In this document: positions 36,292-44,267 of the stretch, piece after piece | How positions within the stretch are numbered: the stretch's first letter is position 1 | How the letters are laid out: each line of letters starts with the position of its first letter | NCBI GenBank assembly: GCA_035376985.1 | Contig: DAOSSA010000001.1 | Span: 248,001-312,000 of the forward strand | From: Brevifilum sp029548365 | Lineage (GTDB): Bacteria > Chloroflexota > Anaerolineae > Anaerolineales > Anaerolineaceae | Direction of reading: 5' to 3' | Length of the DNA stretch: 64,000 nucleotides | Notes under the pieces: model-generated | Databases searched by the model: none | Seen by the model: only the letters and a program-made list of their open reading frames with translations | What the model was told of the DNA's origin: nothing | Program-made: the position numbers and the translations under genes

Positions 36292-37832
36292 TTGGCTTTA
36301 ACAATTGCACCTGGTAGATAATCCAGAATGTCAAGTGCAGTTACGCTCATGTCTGTTTTAAAGTTATCTCTGGCGATTTTTCCCGAATTGGCATGAATCC
36401 ACACCCCCAAAACGCTGGCATACTCTGCGGGTACGCCTTGCGCCATCAGCCCACCAATGACGCCAGTTAATACGTCTCCGCTGCCTGCTGTCGCCAGGGC
36501 GGGGTCGCTGACTGGATTGATGAACATTTTCCCGTTTGCACAAGCAATTACTGTCAATGCACCTTTTAACACCAGATTGACCCGCCATAATTTGGCATAC
36601 TCTGATGCGATTTCCCAACGATTGGATTGAATCTCGCTTGTTTCCAGCCCTGTGAGAACAGACATTTCTCCAGGATGCGGGGTTAGCACCACTTGATCCG
36701 GTAATAAAGACCACCACTGCTTAAGATTAACCAGGAGTTTTAGGGCATCAGCATCGATTAACAATGGCGTGGATGGGGGCAAATATTGCAGTAAATTCGT
36801 TAAAAACAAAATATTAGATTCGTTTAGCCCCCACCCAGACCCAATGGCAATGGCCTTTGCTGATTGCAAGGTATTCCGCAATGCTGATAGCCCACCAGGA
36901 TCGAACGCACCGTCAACATCCGGTATAACCGTCCACACCGCTTCAAGTAAACGCCCGGCAAGAAATCGATGAACATCCCGCACAACCCCCATATGCACCA
37001 GTCCGCAGCCCATCCGATAGGCTGCCTTCCCAACAAAATAAGCCGCACCGGTGTAAGGCGCAGATCCAGCAATCACCAAACAAGTGCCAAAGGTTCCTTT
37101 ATGTCCACTGTCCGGCCGCTGTGGAAACAGATCGCGGATCACTGAGGGGTCAATCATTTCCGGCAAACCATCCTTTGTGAATGCGGACGGATCACCGATT
37201 CCAATATCAATATAATGCAGATCGCCAGCAAACGATCGGGCTGGATGTGACAACAATCCCTGTTTCATAGCAGCCATGGTAAGCGTATGAGCTGCAGGAA
37301 TCGTTGCGGCCGAAACGTCACCTGTATCGCAATCAACGCCAGAAGGGCAATCTACAGCGATTATAAGCAAATCTGAGCGGTTTTCCAACCGTTTATGAAC
37401 ATTGACCATCACATTATACAATGAACGCCTCAGAGGCAGTCTGAAGCCCGTTCCCAGGATGCCATCCAGGACAACAACGCCTGGGATCAAAGCAGCGTCA
37501 AAGAGATCAAGACGATCATTCCTGGAAATATCGACAACAGCTCCCCCAAAAGAAAGATAGTCTTCCAGCAAAGCATCGTTTCCATTTTCTTTGATAAGGA
37601 AAGCCTGAGTTCTCAGGCCCCACTTAGCCATCCAGGTAAGGGCAATAAGCGTGTCACCCCCATTGTTACCAGCTCCAACAAGACCGATAACACCTTGACG
37701 ATGTGGTACGTTTCGAGTGATCCAATTGGCAATCCCTCGCCCCGCATTTTTCATCATCATTTCATAGCTCACGCCAGATGCGTCCGCTGCGCGTTCAATA
37801 GCCTGCATTTGTTCAACAGAGACAATCTTCAT
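36276..37832 (-). CDS. nnr: Bifunctional NAD(P)H-hydrate epimerase / ADP-dependent NAD(P)H-hydrate dehydratase
   Basis: Nnr repairs damaged NADH and NADPH hydrates: the N-terminal domain epimerises R to S forms and the C-terminal ribokinase-fold domain dehydrates the S form with ADP. The 518-aa fusion has VGAGNNGGDTLIAL (about 52-65) in the epimerase and GHKGTFGTCLVIAGS, LTPHPGEMSVLTG and GSGDVLTGVIGGL in the dehydratase. The ATG at 37832 has AAAGGAG 4 bases upstream; an adjacent TTG is the alternative. Confidence 0.96.
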   Translation of the reverse strand: MKIVSVEQMQAIERAADASGVSYEMMMKNAGRGIANWITRNVPHRQGVIGLVGAGNNGGDTLIALTWMAKWGLRTQAFLIKENGNDALLEDYLSFGGAVVDISRNDRLDLFDAALIPGVVVLDGILGTGFRLPLRRSLYNVMVNVHKRLENRSDLLIIAVDCPSGVDCDTGDVSAATIPAAHTLTMAAMKQGLLSHPARSFAGDLHYIDIGIGDPSAFTKDGLPEMIDPSVIRDLFPQRPDSGHKGTFGTCLVIAGSAPYTGAAYFVGKAAYRMGCGLVHMGVVRDVHRFLAGRLLEAVWTVIPDVDGAFDPGGLSALRNTLQSAKAIAIGSGWGLNESNILFLTNLLQYLPPSTPLLIDADALKLLVNLKQWWSLLPDQVVLTPHPGEMSVLTGLETSEIQSNRWEIASEYAKLWRVNLVLKGALTVIACANGKMFINPVSDPALATAGSGDVLTGVIGGLMAQGVPAEYASVLGVWIHANSGKIARDNFKTDMSVTALDILDYLPGAIVKAKEAGY

Positions 37833-37888
37833 CAAGCTCCTTTCACATCAATAACCAATGCTAATTATAAGGGATACGGCAACAGCGC

Positions 37889-37917
37889 TTGACTTTTATT
37901 TTTCTATGTGATAAGAT
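37889..37917 (+). promoter_or_regulatory. Promoter of tRNA-Asp
   Basis: TTGACT (37889-37894) and TAAGAT (37912-37917) are 17 bases apart, and the -10 is TG-extended. It ends 11 bases before the tRNA 5' end. Confidence 0.8.
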
Positions 37918-37928
37918 GACGATCGCTC

Positions 37929-38002
37929 GGGGGCGTGGTGTAGTGGTTCAACATGCGGCCCTGTCAAGGCCGAGATCGCGGGTTCAAATCCCGTCGCTCC
38001 CG
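37929..38002 (+). tRNA. tRNA-Asp (anticodon GUC)
   Basis: Acceptor GGGGGCG pairs with CGCTCCC (one G-T pair), the anticodon arm CGGCC-CTGTCAA-GGCCG carries GTC, and the T-loop is TTCAAAT. The discriminator is G and CCA is not encoded. Confidence 0.96.
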
Positions 38003-38004
38003 CT

Positions 38005-38040
38005 AAAGAAAATCCACCTGGTCAGGTGGATTTTCTTTTT
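38005..38040. terminator. Terminator of tRNA-Asp and the convergent MFS gene
   Basis: A perfect 16-bp stem (38005-38020 with 38023-38038) with a T-run on the plus strand begins 2 bases after the tRNA. It also lies just past the stop of the minus-strand MFS gene. Confidence 0.93.
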
Positions 38041-38066
38041 TATTATCAATGATTGACAACCGTTCA

Positions 38067-39431
38067 CTAACTTTCCATATTATTTTTAATGCCCAATTCA
38101 GCTGCACGTTTTGTCATCTCATCACGCAGGATCTTAGAGTCCTTGGGATATGTGAAATAGAAGCCAGAGAATAAAACGCCGCAAATCAACCATGGGAACG
38201 GGACGGTCCACAGCATAGCCGTTTGAATATCAAGTTTATCTGCAAGAATGCCGAAAATCAGCGCGGCGATAGCGGCAAAACCGCTCTCAATAAAAGTAAT
38301 AAATGAAAAGGCTGAAGATCGAAGTTCAGGCATCACCACACCCTGGATCATTGGCTCCTTCGAACCTTTGCCTGGCCAGCTGATCAACAAGGCGGTGATA
38401 AAACATAAAACTGCTAACTTAATCAAGCTCCAATTTTCAGTCCTCGTGAAGAGATAATAGGTGAATGGAATGCCCAGAAACACAGACAGCTGCCCGATAA
38501 AGGCTCTGCCAAACTTTGGACTCACTTTTTCAGCATAGTCTCCAATGACACCGCCCAGCACATTGCTGATCGCGGTTCCAATGACCACGCCACCAAAAAT
38601 CAAGGGCGCTTGGGTAGTGTCAACATGGCGGACTTCAACCAGCCACAGGATTAAGAATGCGCCCATCACCACCCAGGGCATGGATCCAGCTAAGCCCTGT
38701 GCAATCGCGACCCAGATCGTCGGGATTTTCATCAGTGTTTTGACATCGGAAATATTTGCCTTGTAGCGTTCGGCGTCTTCCTGAGTCAGTTGGCCGCGCA
38801 TCTCAGGCTCTGCTTCACCCCGCACGGGTTCATCCACAAGAAACCAAATCAGTATACCGGAAAGAACACTGGCAATCCCCAGGATGATGAAGCCATTTCG
38901 CCAGAGTTCAGGTGTTGCCAGTGCTCCAAGCCCAACAGTAAAGACAATGATTCCAAGAACACCAATTGCTTCCAGGATGCCCAGCATTTTGCCGCGAACA
39001 TGCGGGGGAAATGTGTCCGCCATGATCGAAAATGTCGCTGGCATCAAAGCGCCTAATCCAAGCCCGGAAATAACCCTGATCAGCAGCAGTTGCTCATAGG
39101 TTTGTGTAAAGCCCACTAAAATCGTCCAAATGCCCCACAAACCTGTTCCGATTAACAGCACTTTCTTTCTGGAATGGCGGTCTGACAAATATCCCCAAAA
39201 AGGTGAGCTGAGCGATTGAAGCAGGCTGCGTGCAAAGGTAATCCATGCCAGGTTCATGTTGGTCAAAGACCAAAGCATTTTCAGTACAGGCGAGAAAATT
39301 GACATCGCCTGGCCTTCTCCTTGGTCTACAAAATAACCTGCTGCCAGCGCCATGAGGGTTTGAGTTCGTTTTCGTTGCGATTTGAATTTCGGCTTTGATT
39401 GATCAACAAAAGCAGTATTGGTTTCATCCAT
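38067..39431 (-). CDS. MFS transporter
   Basis: A 12-TM major facilitator protein of 454 aa, with the MFS motif A in GYLSDRHSRKKVLLIG between TM2 and TM3 and a second-half equivalent GVIGDYAEKVSPKFGRA. The start at 39431 is chosen because AAGGAGA precedes it; an in-frame ATG at 39470 lies upstream of that site. It is downstream of the alpha-glucoside ABC operon but separated by a long hairpin, so it is likely its own unit. The substrate is not predictable. Confidence 0.88.
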   Translation of the reverse strand: MDETNTAFVDQSKPKFKSQRKRTQTLMALAAGYFVDQGEGQAMSIFSPVLKMLWSLTNMNLAWITFARSLLQSLSSPFWGYLSDRHSRKKVLLIGTGLWGIWTILVGFTQTYEQLLLIRVISGLGLGALMPATFSIMADTFPPHVRGKMLGILEAIGVLGIIVFTVGLGALATPELWRNGFIILGIASVLSGILIWFLVDEPVRGEAEPEMRGQLTQEDAERYKANISDVKTLMKIPTIWVAIAQGLAGSMPWVVMGAFLILWLVEVRHVDTTQAPLIFGGVVIGTAISNVLGGVIGDYAEKVSPKFGRAFIGQLSVFLGIPFTYYLFTRTENWSLIKLAVLCFITALLISWPGKGSKEPMIQGVVMPELRSSAFSFITFIESGFAAIAALIFGILADKLDIQTAMLWTVPFPWLICGVLFSGFYFTYPKDSKILRDEMTKRAAELGIKNNMES

Positions 39432-39553
39432 AACAGAGTTCTCCTTGTTCCGCTGTGTTTGCGGTGTCATTATTTGGGTGTATGTGTTTGTTTTGCCCTC
39501 AAAATTAATTTCAATGAGTGTGTTTGTTCTAAGGTTTATTTTGGATTGAATGA

Positions 39554-39598
39554 ATTATAAACGAAATTAAAAAATTCATTTAGAAAAAAAACGTTTTT
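39554..39598 (-). promoter_or_regulatory. Upstream region of the MFS gene: -10 and LacI-type palindrome
   Basis: TATAAT on the minus strand (39554-39559) is a candidate -10. A 12-bp palindrome AAAAACGTTTTT (39587-39598), with the CG centre typical of LacI/GalR operators, lies about 28 bases upstream of it. No -35 is clear. Confidence 0.4.
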
Positions 39599-39631
39599 CG
39601 GTTAGTTTGCTCAAAATTAACATGAGAAATG

Positions 39632-39674
39632 ATAAACACTGAACCATTTTACCAAATTATGGTTCAGTGTTTAT
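39632..39674 (-). terminator. Long stem-loop at the end of the alpha-glucoside ABC operon
   Basis: A perfect 16-bp inverted repeat (39632-39647 with 39659-39674, 11-base loop) follows the last permease stop by 30 bases. No T-run follows on the minus strand, so it may protect the mRNA 3' end or stop transcription weakly. Confidence 0.6.
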
Positions 39675-39703
39675 TAATCGTTTATGGCTAAAAGAGTTTA
39701 AAT

Positions 39704-40876
39704 TTATCCTTTGACCGAACCAGCCATCATTCCACGCACAAAATACCGTTGCAATGCCAGGAACACAGCTAATGGCAAGATCATACTGACAAATGCAGCA
39801 GATGTCATCAAGTGCCAGTCCTGTCCTTTTTCTCCGACAAGCTGAGCAACAGCAATCGTGACCGTCTTGTTCCTTTCACCGAGGAATATTAAAGCGACCA
39901 GGTAATCATTCCACAGCCAGAGGAATTGGAATATGGCAAAGGATGCTAAAGCTGGAACAGATAGCGGAAGAATCAAGCGTACAAAAATGGTAAAGTTCGA
40001 AGCCCCATCAATAAAAGCAGACTCCAATAATTCACGGGGAATGGTGCTGATATAGTTGAAAAGCAAGTATGTAGCCAGCGGTAAACCGAAGCCCGAGTGA
40101 GCCAGCCAGATCCCCAAGAAAGTGCCATTCAAATCCATCTTCACATAGTCTTGTAATATAGGCACCAGGGCAATCTGCAAAGGGACAACCAACAAGGCAA
40201 CGATGATTGTAAAAAAGAAATTGCGACCAGGGAAGTCCAACCAGGCAAACCCAAAGGCAGCAAAAGCTGCAATTAAAATTGGGATGATCGTACCTGGGAT
40301 GGAGACAGCCAGCGAGTTCAGGAAAGCACCGCCCAGATTGTTGCCGGTGCGGGTGATCGTTCGGCCTTCGGCATCTCGATAGGTGATTGTTTTACCAGTG
40401 ATGACGTCCTTGTAGTTTTTGAGTGTAAGATTTGTATCAAAACCCACCCACCTTCGGTCGTAGACTCGCAGTTCGCGTGAGCGCCGATTGCCTGACCACT
40501 GGATTGTTCTCCCATCATCAAGTGTGACCCCATCGCGAAAATCTTCGTAGGTGGCAGAAATTCCTGTCAGCGGGTTGCCATCATATTCGATTACCTCTCC
40601 ACTGGGGGTACGACCCTCAATCGTTGAGTTTGTTGGCTCTATAAGAATTTCACCATCCAAATCGACAGCAGGATCGATCTTTATTCGAGCAACCTCCACA
40701 TCCGTTCGATGTGGAAATACAGTCCACCAGCCAGTGCGGAAAATTTGTTCGCTAGGGCGGAAAGAGGTTATCAGGATACCAAGGATTGGTACAACCCAAA
40801 TAACACATATGACGATTAACACCAAATTTACGACAAAATTTTGAGATCTTTTTTGGATTTTCGCACTCTTCGCCAT
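39704..40876 (-). CDS. Sugar ABC transporter permease, AglG-like
   Basis: The inner-membrane permease of a CUT1-family importer. The 390-aa protein has six TM segments and the EAA loop ELLESAFIDGASNFTIFVRL, which contacts the ATPase. Between TM1 and TM2 it has a large extracytoplasmic insertion (about 55-165) rich in polar residues, a feature of AglG in alpha-glucoside systems. The start overlaps the stop of the other permease by one base (TAATG). The ATPase gene is absent from the window. Confidence 0.9.
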   Translation of the reverse strand: MAKSAKIQKRSQNFVVNLVLIVICVIWVVPILGILITSFRPSEQIFRTGWWTVFPHRTDVEVARIKIDPAVDLDGEILIEPTNSTIEGRTPSGEVIEYDGNPLTGISATYEDFRDGVTLDDGRTIQWSGNRRSRELRVYDRRWVGFDTNLTLKNYKDVITGKTITYRDAEGRTITRTGNNLGGAFLNSLAVSIPGTIIPILIAAFAAFGFAWLDFPGRNFFFTIIVALLVVPLQIALVPILQDYVKMDLNGTFLGIWLAHSGFGLPLATYLLFNYISTIPRELLESAFIDGASNFTIFVRLILPLSVPALASFAIFQFLWLWNDYLVALIFLGERNKTVTIAVAQLVGEKGQDWHLMTSAAFVSMILPLAVFLALQRYFVRGMMAGSVKG

Positions 40877-41991
40877 TAGAACCCCTTTCTCTCTTTGTTA
40901 AATATCCGCAAATTGTAAATAATCACAGGTGAAACTGCCAATAGAAGAACAATTGCGATGGCAGAAGCACGTCCATCATGACCGTAGGTGAATTTTTGTA
41001 AGTAAAATTCATTCGCAATAACATTCGTTTGATTATTGCCACCCGTCATAACACGCACAATATCAAATAGCTTGAGGCTGAAGATCACTATCGTTGTAAT
41101 CACAGTGAGCAAAGTACCCTTAATGTAAGGGACGGTAATACTGAAAAAACCTCTGACCTCTGAAGCACCATCAATCCGGGCGGCTTCAAGCAGTTCCGCG
41201 GGTACACCCTTAATTGCCGATGACAATATCACCATCGCATAACCTGTTTGTAGCCAAACCATAATGATGATCAAAAGGAAGTTGTTCCAGGGAGCAATTG
41301 TCAACCAGGGTTGGGGGTTGCCGCCTAAGGCGACGACTATGGCATTCAACAAACCTATTTCAGAGCCTGCACCTTTAAAATCATAAATAAATTTCCAAAT
41401 CACACCCGCACCAACAAAAGAAATCGCCATGGGGGTGAAAATGATCGATTTATAAACAACTTCGAATTTACTCCGATCAGCCAGAACAGCGATCAAGAGA
41501 CCCAAAGCCACACTGAAACCTGTTCCGAACACCAACCAGAGTAAATTATTGCGGAATGTTTCTAACATCCTTGGGTTTGTGAAGGCAAATATATAATTAT
41601 CTAACCTCACCCATTGTGTGCCATAATTATTGCGAAAACTTGAGATTAATGAACGAAAAACAGGGAGCGCTAAAAACCACCCCATAATGGCAATTGCAGG
41701 ACCGACAAACACAAAAGGCTGGAGTCGTTTTGACCAAGCCTTGGGTAACTTTAATACCAACCAATTAGCAACAAGATACAGTAGTGCTACACCGCCTACA
41801 CCCCAAATGATGGCTACGATAACCAGGATAATTTGTGGAACATCGGCTCTTGATAAAAAAAGATAGCCCTGCCAAAGAACGAGAAAGGTCACCGCTGGTA
41901 CAAATAGGGAAATAAGAATTTGCCCAAATGTTGAACTGAACCAGTGTAAAATGCCAATTTTTTTAGGTTCAGGGTTCTCAGGGTTGAGCAT
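40876..41991 (-). CDS. Sugar ABC transporter permease, AglF-like
   Basis: The second CUT1 permease. The 371-aa protein has an N-terminal pair of TM segments that MalF-type proteins use, then six core TM, with the EAA loop ELLEAARIDGASEVRGFFSI. The chosen ATG at 41991 has AGGAGG 5 bases before it; a GTG at 41997 is in frame but too close. It lies downstream of the binding-protein gene, separated by a stem-loop. Confidence 0.9.
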   Translation of the reverse strand: MLNPENPEPKKIGILHWFSSTFGQILISLFVPAVTFLVLWQGYLFLSRADVPQIILVIVAIIWGVGGVALLYLVANWLVLKLPKAWSKRLQPFVFVGPAIAIMGWFLALPVFRSLISSFRNNYGTQWVRLDNYIFAFTNPRMLETFRNNLLWLVFGTGFSVALGLLIAVLADRSKFEVVYKSIIFTPMAISFVGAGVIWKFIYDFKGAGSEIGLLNAIVVALGGNPQPWLTIAPWNNFLLIIIMVWLQTGYAMVILSSAIKGVPAELLEAARIDGASEVRGFFSITVPYIKGTLLTVITTIVIFSLKLFDIVRVMTGGNNQTNVIANEFYLQKFTYGHDGRASAIAIVLLLAVSPVIIYNLRIFNKERKGF

Positions 41992-42021
41992 GCACACCTC
42001 CTATTTAATCACTTTTAGAAG

Positions 42022-42056
42022 AAAAAGGGCAGGCAAAACTTAACCTGCCTGCCCTT
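42022..42056 (-). terminator. Intercistronic attenuator between binding protein and permeases (alpha-glucoside operon)
   Basis: A 10-bp GC-rich stem (42025-42034 with 42047-42056) is followed on the minus strand by TTTTTC. Such elements usually keep permease expression below that of the binding protein. Confidence 0.8.
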
Positions 42057-42148
42057 CATTGAATTTGTACCTTCCAGCTTTATCCACTGGCTTGAGCCAT
42101 TTCATTCAGAAGACACAAGCATGTGAATTCAGCTGACTTTTGGATGGA

Positions 42149-43519
42149 TTAATCCGGCCAGGAGGCGTCAATTTGCTGGAGCGCATCTTCCCGAGTGATT
42201 GTTCCACTCACATAGTCGGTCATGTACTTCCAGAAGGTTCCAGCGCCCACAGCCCCGGGCATCAGGTCAGAACCATCAAAGCGGAAGGTGGTGGCATTGC
42301 GGATCGTTTCCGCCACACCGCGGGTCACCGGATCAGCGTACCAATCCAGGCTGGCATCGTTGTGGACACCGATTGCGCCGCCAACTTCAATCCAGTATTT
42401 AAGAGATTCTCCGGTTGAGAAAAACTGGATCACTGCACGCACTTCTGGGCGATCGTTGAACACGGCATAGATATCACCAGCGCCAAGGACTGGTTTGCCT
42501 AATTCTTCTTTGATGGGAGGCAGGTAGAAGAAGTCATAGTCCACGCCAGCTTCCAATTCTTCAGGGAAGAAGGAGGTCACGAAGTTGCCTTGTCGGTTGA
42601 ACCAGCAGCCCGGTGGATCTTCAAACATGGGTTTCGGTGCATCACCAAAAGCAATGGTGGGAATAGCTGCCCGTCCGCCATAAACAAAGTCATCATTGAA
42701 CCAGATTGCTTCAATATAATCCAAGGCCTCATTCACCTGAGGTGAGTCGAAGGGCAGTTCACCTGCAACCCAGGCATCATAATCCTCAGGAGGGGCCACG
42801 CGCAGCAGCACGTCTTCTATCCAGTCGGTCATCGTCCAACCAGTTGCAGCGCCAGATTCAATACCGAGGCACCAGGGAGTATCACCATCGGCTGCGATCT
42901 CTTCCGTAAGAGCCATCATCTCGTCCCAGGTTTCGGGAACTACGTAGCCATATTCTTCAAAGACGGCTTTCGGATAGAACACAAAGGATTTACCGTTGGC
43001 GCGAGCCCAAATCCCTGCAACCATGCCGTTCATAGTCCCTAAATCCTGCCATGCCTGAGAATAATTCTCTCTAATCCAGTCAGGATTGATCAGGGTCTCC
43101 ATATCGATGGCGTAACCCTTATCCACTGCGGTCTGTAATAAACCGGGCTGCGGGAAGTCGACGATATCGGGGCGGTCGCCACCATCCAGGCGGATCATAA
43201 TGTTGGCTTCAAATTCCTTAGAGCCTTCATATTGAATATCAATTCCCGTGGCCTCTTCAAAAGCTGTAATCGAGTCATTAAAGATGACCGCATCCTGGTC
43301 GGTGAAGGGGCCAGCCATGGTCACAACTGTGCCGGCATACATACCAGCATAGGCATTCGCCAATTCTTGGCCCTGTGGCAAAGGAGCAATAATATCCTCG
43401 GCGGGCGGTTCTTCAACAACGGGTACCTCAGGTTCTGGTGTCTCAGTTTTTGGTGCGCAAGCTGCAAGTACCAATGAAAAGATCACCAAAATCGCTAAAA
43501 ACATAAATTTCTTTTTCAT
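42149..43519 (-). CDS. Alpha-glucoside-binding lipoprotein (AglE-like)
   Basis: The extracellular solute-binding lipoprotein of the importer. The signal peptide ends in the lipobox LAAC at about residues 18-21. The mature protein (456 aa total) follows the cluster-B sugar-binding fold, with GGDRPDIVDFPQPGLL, WTMTDWIEDVLLR and PVLGAGDIYAVF. A GGAGGAG ribosome site precedes the ATG. The adjacent AglF/AglG-like permeases and GH31 gene point to alpha-glucosides such as trehalose, sucrose or maltose. Confidence 0.9.
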   Translation of the reverse strand: MKKKFMFLAILVIFSLVLAACAPKTETPEPEVPVVEEPPAEDIIAPLPQGQELANAYAGMYAGTVVTMAGPFTDQDAVIFNDSITAFEEATGIDIQYEGSKEFEANIMIRLDGGDRPDIVDFPQPGLLQTAVDKGYAIDMETLINPDWIRENYSQAWQDLGTMNGMVAGIWARANGKSFVFYPKAVFEEYGYVVPETWDEMMALTEEIAADGDTPWCLGIESGAATGWTMTDWIEDVLLRVAPPEDYDAWVAGELPFDSPQVNEALDYIEAIWFNDDFVYGGRAAIPTIAFGDAPKPMFEDPPGCWFNRQGNFVTSFFPEELEAGVDYDFFYLPPIKEELGKPVLGAGDIYAVFNDRPEVRAVIQFFSTGESLKYWIEVGGAIGVHNDASLDWYADPVTRGVAETIRNATTFRFDGSDLMPGAVGAGTFWKYMTDYVSGTITREDALQQIDASWPD

Positions 43520-44267
43520 TTTTTGTATTTCTCCTCCAGATAAACTAGGATTTGGTTAATAAAATACGTCCTGTGATTAACATTTCTTCGTTTTAGGATT
43601 GAACCTCCTTTTTGCTAGTGATTATTTTTTTTAATAACGCATCTTGCTTCTGTTATATTAACGTCAACGAGGGCAAAACGCGCCAAGAACAAATTATCAG
43701 GTTTCTCACCAAAACACCAATGAGAAGCACCTTCAGATTTATGGAAAATTGTTTGGGAATGTTGAGTAATCTTCTTTTCAATATTGTTCGCATTTCATTG
43801 TTGTCTCTACGATCAGCCAATCTATTGATGGTAATTAACCTACCAATCGATCCCACAACCAGAAAAGGATTTTCCAGTGACAATGGTCTTAATCGTTTCT
43901 TGCATCCATTTGTTTAGGAACTGCTTTTTTGGAAGCACTTCCATAAATGGCGATGAAAACAAGAGGACTGCAATCCACTGTCCTGACAATTCCAAACTTA
44001 TTATAAGTGCAGAAGGCAATATTTGTCAAATTAATAAATGGCATACGCATAATCATTCCATTTCTTCTGATTGATATTCATATGTCACCCCTCTTATGAT
44101 ACCATTCTCATCATTATTACTGTTTATGACTTTCTTTTACTAATAATAATTAATGATCTATGTGCTTGCTTGGAAAAATTATTCTTGCTTAGATTATTCT
44201 TTCTGTATAGAAATTGAGTTTATACTTGGATAACCCGCACCACAAATTTCAATGACCCAGAGGAGCC
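43520..44267. other. Divergent intergenic region between AglE-like gene and GH31 gene
   Basis: The 748-base gap holds no convincing gene. An open frame at 43612-43917 (plus) begins like an HTH protein (RQEQIIRFLTK) but does not continue convincingly. It could be a decayed regulator. The right end carries the GAGGAG ribosome site of the GH31 gene; TATAGA at 44206-44211 is a weak -10. Confidence 0.5.

Noticed and set aside
43612..43917. Open frame in the agl/GH31 divergent gap
   Set aside because: Only the first residues look like an HTH protein; no ribosome site and no continuation.
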